From a virus, in the IMG/VR virus record IMGVR_UViG_3300036832_000890, positions 1 to 35,602 of that record: 35,602 nucleotides of DNA; one strand, written 5' to 3'. The notes beneath the pieces were generated by a model. The model had not been told where the DNA came from, did not search any database, and worked only from the letters and a program-made list of their open reading frames with translations. Both the position numbers and the translations under genes were made by a program. Shown here one piece after another: positions 25,657 to 33,530 of the stretch. Each line of letters begins with the position of its first letter. Within the stretch, counting starts at the first letter, position 1.

Positions 25657-26522
25657 CTAGCCTCGTCCTCCCATCGCCCTGACGGCTTTGCCTGCCGACT
25701 GGCCACCGGCGAGCCGAGAGTCCTGGTCGAGCGCCGCCATCGCGCACCCGTACAGGAAGTGGCGCAGGCGACTCGGGTACGTCGGCGGGCAAGGCTGATC
25801 GTGAGGCCGCCCCAGTGGCCGGTAGCCCTCGTCCAAGCCGTTGTAGGTTCGGTAAGGATCCTCGCCTCCGTAGCGCCAGGCCAGGAACAGAAGCCGCGCC
25901 TCGCCCCCGGCCTTGATCAGTTTTTTGCGCTCAGCGCGTCCCGTACGTCGTCGTCGTCGAACCCCGACAGCGCCATGATCTGCGTCGCGAGCTGGGCGAT
26001 CAGGCCCGGCTTCTTGGAGAACCGCTTGAGCAGCACCGCCTCGGGCTGCTTGGCCTGCTGCTCAGCCAGCGCCTCGATGTCGGGATCGACCGAGCCCGCC
26101 ACGATCACCTTCAGGTTCCCGAGCTGGTCTACGGCCAGGTCGTCGCCACGCCCGCGGCGGCGCATCGCCGAGGTCGCGCGCTGAATCCGGCGCAGCACGT
26201 CACCGTCGATCGGCCGGACGGTCCAGGCGATCCAGTGTTCGCGCTCGCCGACGCCGACGTTGATCTCGATCACGTGCGTCTGCTCGGTGTCCTCGTCGGG
26301 CTCCTCGGACAGGAACCATTCCAGTGCCGAGGTCGCCTCGGTTTCCTGGACCGGCCGGTCCCCCGCCAACGCGTCGAGCACCTCCGGGACCGGACGGTCA
26401 TCCTGAGGCCGGTCCTCGCGACCCCTCAACGCCGTGGGTGGCGGCAGCGGCTGAGCCTGCTCAGGTTGCCGCGCGTGCGGCGACTTTACGCGGACATCCT
26501 CCGCGACGGGTACGTCTGCCAT
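25657..26522 (-). CDS. Tail assembly chaperone, long form made by -1 ribosomal frameshift (gpGT-like)
   Basis: The frame-0 product stops at 25917-25919, and the minus-one frame runs open from the slippery site at 25920-25926 to a TAG at 25657-25659. Shifting at A AAA AAC replaces the stop with an 87-residue extension. It begins LIKAGGEARLLFLAWRYGGE and ends GKAVRAMGGRG, immediately before the tape-measure start. Predicted long form about 288 residues. This is the classic arrangement for tail assembly chaperones (lambda gpG/gpGT and PBSX/SPP1 relatives), where the long form helps tube polymerise around the tape measure. The extension's length and gene position support it strongly; shift efficiency is unknown. 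Confidence 0.82.
25917..26522 (-). CDS. Tail assembly chaperone, short form (gpG-like)
   Basis: The ATG at 26522 is chosen because AAGGAG lies 9 bases upstream; an in-frame ATG at 26555 lacks one. The 201-residue product has an acidic, Pro-rich N-terminus (ARQPEQAQPLPPPTALR), then a folded part with HWIAWTVRPIDGDVLRRIQR, LGNLKVIVAGSVDPDIEAL and a helical tail (VLLKRFSKKPGLIAQLATQI ending DALSAKN). This pattern (substrate-binding N-terminus, helical C-terminus, acidic residues, next to tube and TMP) is typical of the short tail chaperone in myophages. It acts in tail assembly; no enzyme activity is expected. Confidence 0.8.
   Translation of the reverse strand: MADVPVAEDVRVKSPHARQPEQAQPLPPPTALRGREDRPQDDRPVPEVLDALAGDRPVQETEATSALEWFLSEEPDEDTEQTHVIEINVGVGEREHWIAWTVRPIDGDVLRRIQRATSAMRRRGRGDDLAVDQLGNLKVIVAGSVDPDIEALAEQQAKQPEAVLLKRFSKKPGLIAQLATQIMALSGFDDDDVRDALSAKN
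25920..25926 (-). promoter_or_regulatory. Canonical -1 frameshift slippery heptamer A AAA AAC
   Basis: On the minus strand the sequence is GC A AAA AAC TGA, with frame 0 reading AAA-AAC-TGA. It is an exact X XXY YYZ heptamer (A AAA AAC) next to the frame-0 stop. Slippage by one base lets the ribosome read CTG-ATC-AAG onward. Downstream there is a GC-rich segment with a possible weak stem (AGGCC ... GGCCT with a long loop). Confidence 0.85.
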
Positions 26523-26569
26523 GTGACTGCGCTCCTTCGGGGCCTGTGGCCTCACGATGGGTTGACGGT

Positions 26570-26776
26570 TCAGCCATGGCGCGTCACCTCGCGGAGTGCT
26601 CGGGCAGAGGACTGTCGTTGCGTGGGAATGGGGTCGAAGTCGCGCTCGCCTTCAGGTAGACGACAAGCAACCTCGACGCGGGACATTCGCGCGAGCAGAT
26701 CCCGTTGCCCGTGCGAGTTCTTCTCAACGATGTAGCTCTTGAGTTCGAGCCACGCCCGCTCATAGTCGATGATCAC
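26570..26776 (-). CDS. Small orphan protein between tube and chaperone genes
   Basis: A GTG at 26776 gives 68 residues; it starts 4 bases after the tube gene stop. The product is charged (MIIDYERAWLELKSYIVEKN, then RQSSARALREVTRHG) and probably helical. No family recognised. Only a weak upstream purine run supports initiation, so it could be non-coding leader for the chaperone, but its placement in an otherwise filled operon is consistent with a real small gene. Confidence 0.45.
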   Translation of the reverse strand: MIIDYERAWLELKSYIVEKNSHGQRDLLARMSRVEVACRLPEGERDFDPIPTQRQSSARALREVTRHG

Positions 26777-26780
26777 CGGA

Positions 26781-27326
26781 TCAGCTCAGCGAGTCGAGCA
26801 CCGTGATCGCGGGCTGGCCGGTGACCGGGTTGCTCTGACCCTGGATGATCTCGTAGGACTCCAGCGGCCGCTCGGTCTCCCAGCCGAAGCTGAAGGACTT
26901 GTCGATCACGTCGTCGGTGATGTTGAAGCCCAGCGGCAGGTCCCAGATCAGGCAGCCATTGAACTGCCAGACCTCGAACCCGAGCGCGTCCGGGTCATCC
27001 AGCCACACCTGCATCGCGAACGAGCGCATCATCCCCGCCTGCGTGCCGCGCGCGGCGCGGCGCTGCGCGAGGTTCTGCGACAAGTAGCTGTAGACGTACT
27101 TCTCCCAGTGGCTGTCGACCTTCTGGACCGAGAACGTGCCCTCGCGTGTCTCCCGGCCCGGCTTGATGCCCATGCGGGTCGCGCCGACGAGCGGCATCTC
27201 GATCTTGGCAATCGTGATCGTCGCCGTGACGTTGGTGATTTCCGCGCGAACGTGACCATCCATGATCACGTAGCCGTACATGCCGCTGATGCGGTATAGG
27301 CCCTCGCTTGATCCGATGTCAGGCAT
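26781..27326 (-). CDS. Tail tube protein (XkdM-like)
   Basis: The 181-residue product has the tube-protein pattern: N-terminal GMYGYVIMDGHVRAEITNV, a strand with IEMPLVGATRMGIKPGRETR, then GTFSVQKVDSHWEKYVYSYL and a C-terminal domain with FEVWQFNGCLIWDLPLGF. This is typical of XkdM/DUF2001-type tubes of contractile tails. A strong ribosome binding site (AGGAGGTGAGC) precedes the ATG at 27326. It lies directly downstream of the sheath, the standard order. Confidence 0.9.
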   Translation of the reverse strand: MPDIGSSEGLYRISGMYGYVIMDGHVRAEITNVTATITIAKIEMPLVGATRMGIKPGRETREGTFSVQKVDSHWEKYVYSYLSQNLAQRRAARGTQAGMMRSFAMQVWLDDPDALGFEVWQFNGCLIWDLPLGFNITDDVIDKSFSFGWETERPLESYEIIQGQSNPVTGQPAITVLDSLS

Positions 27327-27336
27327 CGCTCACCTC

Positions 27337-28812
27337 CTAGCTGATGTAGACGAGGTTGTAGATCTGCTCGACCGACCGACCGAATGCGATGCCGTAGACC
27401 AGCGCCACGAACTCGTCATCGTCTGACGGTGGCGGGATCGGGTCGATGCCGACGGTGAAGCCCGGCTGGATCACGCCTCGGTCGGCGCGGCCCTGGATGA
27501 CCTCGTGCGCGTAGCCCACGACGTACGCCCGGGTGGCGTCGTTGACCTGCAGCGAGCCGATCGCGTTCGACGTGGCCCACTCGGTGATCTCCAGCTCGAT
27601 GCCGTGCATCGTGCGGACGAACTTCGGGTTGCGGTAGATCAGGTACGGCTTGGACGAGTCGCCGCCCGTGTAGGTGGTCAGGCCCTTCTCGATCCGGACC
27701 GGCGAATCCTGGTTGGAGTCCTGGCCGAACACCACCACGCCGCCGTTGAAGCACGCGGTGACGTCAGCGTCGGACGGGAGCACTCCCGCGACCGTGTCGG
27801 CCATCCGCGCGAACGTGAGGCTCATCGACTCACCCCGGGCGGCCAGGATCCCGGCGACTCGCGACGCGAGCTGCGAGGTCGAGAGCGTGCCGAACTCGTT
27901 GTCGACCAGCGTGCCGACGCCGACGTTGACGATGTTCTCGCCGCCGCCACCTGCCGACAGCGCCTCCAGCGAGGTCGAGCGCGCAATCGCCGTGGTCGCC
28001 GTATCGGTGGACGCACCGCCGACAACCATCATGAACCGGCGGCCCGACAGGTTGGACTGCTTGCACCACTGCTGCAGCGAGGTCAGCGTTGCCGGATCCA
28101 CCACGTCGTACCCGGCGAACAACGAGAAGCGCGCGGTGGAGGCGACGGTGATCATGTCCTGCCAGTCCTGCTGGGCCAGCGCCGAACCGTCGTCACCGCC
28201 CGACAGCGCCGTGATCGTGTCCGGCGTTGTCGTGGTCGCAAGCGCCGTGCCGTCGGTCGTCAGCTCCGCGCTCACCCACACCGAGGTCGTATTGATCTGC
28301 GCGACCAAATCGGCAATGTCAGCCGCCACGTAGGAGTAGGACTCGACGAACTGCCCGTTGACGTAGATCAGCAGGTCGTTCTTGGTCACGTCCACGTCAA
28401 CGTGGCTCTTGTAGCCGATGCTGTTGCCGAACCCGCCCGGATACTTCGCGGTCAGCGTGAGCGCGGCCGCGGCAGTCGTGTTCTCAATGTCCACGCTCGC
28501 GGACGCTCCGCTGGTGCCGAGCATCCGGTAGACAAGCACCTCGCCAGCACCACCGCGCCCGGAGAGTCCTTCGCCCTTGAAGCACTGCTTGACCGCCCGG
28601 TAGCCCGCGGTGGCGGAGCTGCCGAACTTGGACTGAAAGTCGCCCAGCGACGCGGTCCCGACGACCTGCCCGGCCGGACCCCAGTCGTGAGTGATCGCGA
28701 GCAGCACGACCGAGCCGATGCTCGGGAGGATGACCTCCTGCGGCTCCGCGGCCCAGTCGAAGTAGGCACCAGGCCGCGCCGGACGCGCATCCTTGGAGAA
28801 GACGCCAGGCAT
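27337..28812 (-). CDS. Contractile tail sheath protein (XkdK-like)
   Basis: The 491-residue product is in the usual size range for this sheath type. It starts MPGVFSKDARPARPGAYFDW and has the N-terminal handshake region (VILPSIGSVVLLAITHDWGP). The middle includes LSGGDDGSALAQQDWQDMI, and the C-terminal part contains RVAGILAARGESMSLTFARM and KGLTTYTGGDSSKPY, then EVIQGRADRGVIQPGF. These are standard sheath segments, and the gene precedes the tube. A CGAGGAGGGATA ribosome binding site lies 8 bases before the ATG at 28812. It makes the phage a myovirus type. Confidence 0.94.
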   Translation of the reverse strand: MPGVFSKDARPARPGAYFDWAAEPQEVILPSIGSVVLLAITHDWGPAGQVVGTASLGDFQSKFGSSATAGYRAVKQCFKGEGLSGRGGAGEVLVYRMLGTSGASASVDIENTTAAAALTLTAKYPGGFGNSIGYKSHVDVDVTKNDLLIYVNGQFVESYSYVAADIADLVAQINTTSVWVSAELTTDGTALATTTTPDTITALSGGDDGSALAQQDWQDMITVASTARFSLFAGYDVVDPATLTSLQQWCKQSNLSGRRFMMVVGGASTDTATTAIARSTSLEALSAGGGGENIVNVGVGTLVDNEFGTLSTSQLASRVAGILAARGESMSLTFARMADTVAGVLPSDADVTACFNGGVVVFGQDSNQDSPVRIEKGLTTYTGGDSSKPYLIYRNPKFVRTMHGIELEITEWATSNAIGSLQVNDATRAYVVGYAHEVIQGRADRGVIQPGFTVGIDPIPPPSDDDEFVALVYGIAFGRSVEQIYNLVYIS

Positions 28813-28815
28813 GTG

Positions 28816-29196
28816 TTATCCCTCCTCGTCTACGGCGACGGGCTGTTGCAGCCATTCGGCCACCTTGGCCTTGGCTGATTCCACGGTCATCGTCTCGCCG
28901 ATGTCCCCAGACAGCGCGCCCATGGCGGTGTGCGACGGGTAGCCGAGGAACCCCGAGGCCTGCTCGATCAGTTGGCCGACCGGAACCTCGCGGGTTGCCG
29001 CGGCGTCCTCGGGCGTTTGCGCCTGCTGCTCGGCCTCCGGCTGCTCGGTTGCGCCCTCCTGCTGGACCTCGGGCGAAGCGCTCTCGGCCTCCTGCTCGGT
29101 GGGGGTAGCGTCCTCCTGGGCGGTGGCTTCGGGCTCGGCGGTTTCCTCAGGCTTGGCAGCCCTGGACGCCCTGCTTGCGCGTGATGATTCCGACAT
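28816..29196 (-). CDS. Acidic Ala/Glu/Gln-rich protein upstream of the sheath
   Basis: 126 residues, ATG at 29196 after AGAGAGGAG. About the first 80 residues are disordered and acidic (KPEETAEPEATAQEDATPT, EQEAESASPEVQQEGAT). The C-terminal 45 residues appear folded (VPVGQLIEQASGFLGYPSHT, MTVESAKAKVAEWLQQPV). The folded end is reminiscent of small tail-module proteins but is not assigned. Position between completion protein and sheath suggests a tail-assembly role. Confidence 0.68.
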   Translation of the reverse strand: MSESSRASRASRAAKPEETAEPEATAQEDATPTEQEAESASPEVQQEGATEQPEAEQQAQTPEDAAATREVPVGQLIEQASGFLGYPSHTAMGALSGDIGETMTVESAKAKVAEWLQQPVAVDEEG

Positions 29197-29251
29197 TCGT
29201 GCTCCTCTCTGTGAACCCCACAGACGGGCTGGAGCCGATAGTAAGCGGCGA

Positions 29252-29830
29252 TCAGCCGAGCGTCACAGATGGAGTTGAGACCGTGACCCCGGCCAGCGCG
29301 GGCTGCTCCGGGATCGTTTCGGCCAGCCGCCGCCAGGTCAGGCGCACGTCACAGACCACGGTCCACAATGTGTCGTCGTCGGGGTCGGGGAACGGCTGCG
29401 TCGAGAGGTCTGAAACGCGCATGAACGCCCGCGGATACCACGTGCCTGCGTCCCAGTGCTTGACCCGGTAGTAGTTGTACAGCGGCACCCGCAGCGCCCG
29501 GCCGTCCTCCACGCCGACGCGGAACGCGCGGTACAGCGTGTTCTCGATCTTCTGCGCGAACAGCATCGCCTGGTCTGAGTCCCGGCCTTGCGCCGGGTAG
29601 GCGGCGATCACGAACGGCTGGGTCATGTCGGCCAGCCAACGCCCGCCGGTCAGCGGGTAAGTCGTCCCAGCCACTTGCCACACGCGAGCGAACGGGCGAG
29701 CGAACGCGCCCTGCTCGCGCGCCAGGCGGACCTCCCAGTCATCCCCGAGCGCGACCGCGACATACCGCTTCACGCTGCGCAGTGCGTCGATGTGGCTGCG
29801 CCCAACGTCGAGCCCGTTGTCGTCGCTCAC
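29252..29830 (-). CDS. Probable tail terminator/completion protein
   Basis: The 192-residue product starts at a GTG at 29830. It has an N-terminal helix (GRSHIDALRSVKRYVAVALG), a strand with FARVWQVAGTTYPLT, and a C-terminal region with YNYYRVKHWDAGTWYPRAFM, DTLWTVVCDVRLTWRRL. The pattern fits tail terminator-type proteins that cap the tube-sheath before joining the head, and it sits between the HK97 gp10-like gene and the sheath. It overlaps the previous gene by four bases. The identity is mostly from position. Confidence 0.62.
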   Translation of the reverse strand: MSDDNGLDVGRSHIDALRSVKRYVAVALGDDWEVRLAREQGAFARPFARVWQVAGTTYPLTGGRWLADMTQPFVIAAYPAQGRDSDQAMLFAQKIENTLYRAFRVGVEDGRALRVPLYNYYRVKHWDAGTWYPRAFMRVSDLSTQPFPDPDDDTLWTVVCDVRLTWRRLAETIPEQPALAGVTVSTPSVTLG

Positions 29831-30369
29831 GGCAGCACCACGCCCTTCATCGACGCCAGCACCGTGACCTCCTGATCGCGCTTGTAGGCCTCCAGGTCGG
29901 GAAGCATGATCTCATTCAGGAATCCCTCGACAGCCCCAGCCGCCTTCTCGATCATGTGCGCGCCCTCGCTGCCGGGATGCCACACCCGCCGCGCGAACCG
30001 GCGCGCCCCCGTCAGCGGGTCGATCCACGACAGGAACTGACGCGGGGGGTGCGGCTCGATCAGGTACTTCGTGTGCTTCGGGCCAAACAGGCCAGTCCCG
30101 TAGTTGATGTAGGGCGCGTAGTCCACGTCGGTGGCGACGCGCGACACGTAGGCCATTGACGTGCCGTGTAGCTCGCGGGTCGTCGCCTCGCGATGCCAGC
30201 TCGTGGCCAGGTTCCCGGTCTTGACCGGCGTGAACTCCGCGATCAGCGCGTGCAGACGATCGCCGCCGGTGTCGGCCATCCGCCGCAACGCCAGCTTGAC
30301 CGGACCATCATCGAACGCTTCGGGCAGCCTCGGCCCCACGTACTTGGCTACGAACTCGGCGTCGGCCAT
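29827..30369 (-). CDS. HK97 gp10-like neck protein
   Basis: ATG at 30369 gives 180 residues with a TGATG-type overlap. The folded part contains MADTGGDRLHALIAEFTPVKTGNLATSW, a classic gp10 pattern (helix then P-x-x-T-G-x-L-x-x-S/W). It is followed by ATDVDYAPYINYGTG, also typical (Y-A-x-x-x-x-x-G-T). A long C-terminal helix closes the protein. Such proteins form the neck ring between connector and tail. The extended frame upstream of the ATG is a shadow. Confidence 0.88.
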   Translation of the reverse strand: MADAEFVAKYVGPRLPEAFDDGPVKLALRRMADTGGDRLHALIAEFTPVKTGNLATSWHREATTRELHGTSMAYVSRVATDVDYAPYINYGTGLFGPKHTKYLIEPHPPRQFLSWIDPLTGARRFARRVWHPGSEGAHMIEKAAGAVEGFLNEIMLPDLEAYKRDQEVTVLASMKGVVLP

Positions 30370-30767
30370 CAGGGCTCCGGCCGCTCGAACCCGTGCTCCT
30401 CGACGCGCGTCAGCGTCGCCATCCAGCCCAGCATCTTGCGCTTCTTGCGGATCGGCTCGCCGTCCGACGTGACCTGCCAGATCGCCCGGCCCAGCTCGCG
30501 AGAGTTGATCTCCAGTTGGTCGGCAGCGCTGATCGTCAGCGTGCTGCCGTCCTGGTCGCGCATCCCGCACATGATCTGCGCCGGGTGAGGCACGCGCACG
30601 CGACCTCCCTGCGGATCGCCGCCCTCCGGCGCCGGGCTCGGCATCATCCGGCACTTGAACCACGGGTAGTGGTAGGTCTCAAACTGCGTGGTGCCCTCCA
30701 CGCGCTGGCCGGTCGGGGTGTTCACCACCCGCCGCGCCTGGTCAACCAGCGCGGACTGAAACGACAC
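30369..30767 (-). CDS. Probable head-tail stopper/joining protein
   Basis: A GTG at 30767 gives 132 residues, directly abutting the upstream stop. The protein is beta-rich: FETYHYPWFKCRMMPSPAPE, VPHPAQIMCGMRDQDGSTLTI, LGRAIWQVTSDGEPI. Size and position between the gp6-like connector and the gp10-like protein fit SPP1 gp16-type stoppers, but sequence alone does not prove it. Confidence 0.62.
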   Translation of the reverse strand: MSFQSALVDQARRVVNTPTGQRVEGTTQFETYHYPWFKCRMMPSPAPEGGDPQGGRVRVPHPAQIMCGMRDQDGSTLTISAADQLEINSRELGRAIWQVTSDGEPIRKKRKMLGWMATLTRVEEHGFERPEP

Positions 30768-31361
30768 CTATGCGCCCCAGGTCAGCGGATCCACGAGCAG
30801 GCTGCGCATCCCCACTCCGTACGAGTACGGGTACAACCCGTCGTAGTTGCCCCAGTCGATCTCGGTGGTCTCGATCGACGGGACGTTCGCGAACGACGAC
30901 GCGCCGTTGATGACCAGGCTCCAGTACTCCTGCATCTGCGGGATGCACAACAGCCAGATGTCGTAGTTCAGCCACTCGTTCGGGTTGATCACCGGGATGC
31001 CGGTGGTGAGGCCCGCATAGCGCGTGCGCCCGGGCTCCTTGCGTGTCTCTGAGTAGTTGCCCGCCGAGAAGCTCTGGATGTTGTTGTCGTTGGTGTCGGC
31101 GGCGTAGTCCTCCTGGGACTGGAACGCCACCTGCTCGACCCGAAGCTGGACGGCCTCCTGGGCGATGGAAACCAGCGGCGGCGGCATCGTGTCGTCGATC
31201 GGCCGTCCAGTGACCATCGCCAGGTAGTCGCAGGCGCGACTGATCTGCACCTGCAAGTCGGTGTCTGAGTACGGGCCGTCAAGCCCGCTGAAGTCGACGC
31301 GGCTCCAGCCCTTGAGGTCAGCGACGGTGGGCGGCAGCGTCGCTGACGGGGTGACGCTCAC
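30768..31361 (-). CDS. Probable head-tail connector (gp6/gp15-like)
   Basis: A GTG at 31361 after AGGAGGA gives 197 residues. The N-terminal half is helical and matches the connector pattern (LKGWSRVDFSG, DTDLQVQISRACDYLAMVTGR, PLVSIAQEAVQLRVEQVAFQ). The C-terminal half has LTTGIPVINPNEWLNYDIWL and acidic-aromatic strands. Position directly downstream of the head genes supports an adaptor ring role. Confidence 0.72.
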   Translation of the reverse strand: MSVTPSATLPPTVADLKGWSRVDFSGLDGPYSDTDLQVQISRACDYLAMVTGRPIDDTMPPPLVSIAQEAVQLRVEQVAFQSQEDYAADTNDNNIQSFSAGNYSETRKEPGRTRYAGLTTGIPVINPNEWLNYDIWLLCIPQMQEYWSLVINGASSFANVPSIETTEIDWGNYDGLYPYSYGVGMRSLLVDPLTWGA

Positions 31362-31373
31362 CGCCCTGTCCTC

Positions 31374-31901
31374 CTACTGTCGACGGCCGCGCGCGCCGGT
31401 CGGCTTTGCCTGCGCTTGTGTGACGGCTGTGGCTTGCGTCGGGTCGGCTTCGCTGGCCTCCGGCTCAGACTGCGCCTCGGTCGCCTCGTCGTCCTCGGAC
31501 TCCTTCTGCGCGGACTCGACCTCCCGCTGATGCTCCTTGTCGGCCTCCTCAGGGTCCTTCGCCTTCGGAGCCAGACGCTTGGCCTGCTTCTCGTGGCCCT
31601 TGCGCTGGATCGCGTCCTTGTGCAGCACGCCGTCCTCGTCCTCGTAGACGACGACCACGAATGGGCCGCGGACCGCGAAGCCGAGCACGTTGACCTCGCC
31701 CTTGCTCTCGACCATCCCGCCGACTTCGTCCTCGTCCAGCTCGTCGGTTGCCTGCTGGTTGATCGGCCGGTTGTTCGCCGCCCGCAGCTCAGTGGACCAG
31801 CGCGCCTGGTTAGCCGCGATCAGGTCCTCGGCGTTGGGGTCTTGGCCGGTCCGGGTCGCCAGCTCGGTGCCCGCCGCATCCGCATCGTTACCGCGTGGCA
31901 T
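31374..31901 (-). CDS. Acidic, low-complexity protein between capsid and connector genes
   Basis: 175 residues, ATG at 31901 behind CGGAGGAGG. The N-terminal half includes NQARWSTELRAANNRPINQQ and a beta segment (VNVLGFAVRGPFVVVVYED), while residues about 110-170 are a Glu/Ala/Lys-rich disordered or helical stretch. Not recognised; a capsid or connector accessory is inferred. Confidence 0.66.
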   Translation of the reverse strand: MPRGNDADAAGTELATRTGQDPNAEDLIAANQARWSTELRAANNRPINQQATDELDEDEVGGMVESKGEVNVLGFAVRGPFVVVVYEDEDGVLHKDAIQRKGHEKQAKRLAPKAKDPEEADKEHQREVESAQKESEDDEATEAQSEPEASEADPTQATAVTQAQAKPTGARGRRQ

Positions 31902-31955
31902 GTGCTAATGCCTCCTCCGTAATCGTATGAGTGTGTCTCAAACTTACCCGCGCTT

Positions 31956-33011
31956 TTACGGCACGATTGCGCGGAAGGCTCCACGCGGGTCAACCGGCGC
32001 GACGCCGAAGTCCGACCGCACCTTGAAGTCCACGGAGTCGAGTTCGTACTGATACGGATCCGTGCCCGCACCGAGCGCCATTCTGACCATCGGATCCTTG
32101 AGCATCACTTGAGGCTCACTCTGTCCATTGAGGAAGCCCACAGCGAACGCTGGCACGTCCGAGGGGTCGGCGAACAGATACCAGTCATTGGAGTCCGTGA
32201 ACCACGGATCGCGCACGACGCCGTCGGCCGGAAGGATGCCCGCCAGCGGGTTCATCGTGCCCTTGTCGAACACGTTGGAGCCAACACCGGGCGCGCCCGT
32301 GTACTGGATGTTCACGCCGGTCTGAGCCGAGTTGAGGATCCGCTGCGCGATGAGCTGCATCCGGGCGTTGCGGACCACCAGCACCTGCGGCGTGATCACG
32401 ACCTGGCGGCCGTCGTCGTCGACCTGGGCCTCCATGAACCCGATCGCGTCCGCGAGCGAGTCCTCCGACAGCGGCGTGACCACCTGGTTGCCACGCGCGA
32501 CGCTGTAGAACGGCTGGCCGTCCGGCGCGTTGCCGGGGTTCTGGATCATCGCGACCACGGTCTGCAGGATGAACACCCCGGCCGCGTAGCCCATGTCCGC
32601 CGGGTTGCGGTTGAGCAGCTCGTTGGAGTCGTCGTTGATGATCGCCTGGCGGGTGATCTGGTAGACGCCGCCGTAGGTGTCGATCACCAGCCGGGCTGCC
32701 GGACGCTCGGTCCGGGTCATGCCCGGGTAGTGGCCGTGATCCCCGACGTACCCGATCCCCTGCAGGCCGTTGAGACCACGCAGGCGCCGGTCGCGGAAGT
32801 CGGGCGCTGACTCCTGGCGGGTGTAGCGCTGATACTGAGCCTGAGCGCGGCTGTAGCCGCTGTACATCGACTGGCGGACGGGGCCGAACAGGAACGACGG
32901 GAAGTCGGCCTTGGAGTCGGCCTCCTCCAGCATCCGCTCGTCGCGCCACTCGCGGTATGCCTCAAGCAGCCGGATGGGCCGCCCGAACACGCCGTATGGA
33001 TTGCCGTTCAT
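31956..33011 (-). CDS. Major capsid protein (HK97 fold, Mu gpT-type)
   Basis: ATG at 33011 with AAGGAG 6 bases upstream gives 351 residues; the longer open frame lacks such a site. Its pattern fits an HK97-fold capsid subunit: an N-terminal arm (PSFLFGPVRQSMYSGYSRAQ), a segment with YPGMTRTERPAARLVIDTYG, and a helix-strand core (AAGVFILQTVVAMIQNPG, VVITPQVLVVRNARMQLIAQ). It ends in DSVDFKVRSDFGVAPVDPRG, the typical last strand in Mu gpT-like capsids. It lies in the usual place after protease/scaffold and decoration genes. Confidence 0.85.
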   Translation of the reverse strand: MNGNPYGVFGRPIRLLEAYREWRDERMLEEADSKADFPSFLFGPVRQSMYSGYSRAQAQYQRYTRQESAPDFRDRRLRGLNGLQGIGYVGDHGHYPGMTRTERPAARLVIDTYGGVYQITRQAIINDDSNELLNRNPADMGYAAGVFILQTVVAMIQNPGNAPDGQPFYSVARGNQVVTPLSEDSLADAIGFMEAQVDDDGRQVVITPQVLVVRNARMQLIAQRILNSAQTGVNIQYTGAPGVGSNVFDKGTMNPLAGILPADGVVRDPWFTDSNDWYLFADPSDVPAFAVGFLNGQSEPQVMLKDPMVRMALGAGTDPYQYELDSVDFKVRSDFGVAPVDPRGAFRAIVP

Positions 33012-33071
33012 CGTTGCTCCTTGGGATGTGTGACTGTGCTCCCCGCCAAGGCGCAACGCGCCCATGATGAT

Positions 33072-33114
33072 GCCCCGAGGGGCCGACTCAGCCGGGTGGG
33101 GGAACCCGGCTGAG
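33072..33114 (-). terminator. Strong double hairpin between decoration and capsid genes
   Basis: A perfect 11-base-pair stem with a 6-base loop lies at 33087-33114 (CTCAGCCGGGT / ACCCGGCTGAG). It starts three bases after the decoration gene stop and is followed by a small self-complementary GCCCCGAGGGGC (33072-33083). No T run follows on the minus strand. It could be a partial terminator, an RNA stability or cleavage element that sets capsid versus scaffold level, or both. Confidence 0.6.
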
Positions 33115-33116
33115 AA

Positions 33117-33503
33117 TCAGAAGCTGTCCTTGGAATCCAGGTCGATCCTGACCCTGCCCGCCGGAACGCCCCGGTTGCCCGTGACCTCGACGATACGTCC
33201 GAACTTCGCATTGGTGTTGGTGGTGTTCAGCGCAGCCGGTGGGCCCGCCGAGATGTAGATCGGGTCGCCCTTGACGTTGGCGCTGATCCCGGCGTTGGTC
33301 ACCTGCACGACGCCCTTGGTGATGATGAAGTACGGCTCACCCGCGGCGATCATCGCCGGGGCTTGCAGCCCCGCATCCCACGCCGTTGACTGCTGCTTGA
33401 CCGCGACGCCGACGAAGCCGTTCTGCGCCACTGGCGCACCGTGCTGGACCGGCGTGGCTCCGTTGACGACGTAGACGCCGGGGCCTGGGCGGTTATATGG
33501 CAT
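33117..33503 (-). CDS. Capsid decoration-like protein (DUF2190-type)
   Basis: 128 residues, ATG at 33503 with AAAGGAG upstream. Sequence is beta-rich: GAPVAQNGFVGVAVKQQ, EPYFIITKGVVQVTNAGISA, KGDPIYISAGPPAALN, FGRIVEVTGNRGVPAGRVRI. These match DUF2190-like decoration proteins (early G-F-x-G-V-A, later G-D-x-V/I-Y). It probably binds the outer capsid surface as trimers. It precedes the capsid gene. Confidence 0.82.
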   Translation of the reverse strand: MPYNRPGPGVYVVNGATPVQHGAPVAQNGFVGVAVKQQSTAWDAGLQAPAMIAAGEPYFIITKGVVQVTNAGISANVKGDPIYISAGPPAALNTTNTNAKFGRIVEVTGNRGVPAGRVRIDLDSKDSF

Positions 33504-33530
33504 GAGTCGCTCCTTTCTGCCCTAGTCGCC

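Noticed and set aside
20518-25800. Many plus-strand open frames opposite the tape measure
   Set aside because: All are antisense to one continuous 1719-residue protein with recognisable domains; their composition is that of GC-rich shadows.
29208-29224. A 6-base-pair hairpin (TCTGTG / CACAGA) between tail-completion and acidic-protein genes
   Set aside because: Too short to be convincing as a terminator in the middle of a single operon.
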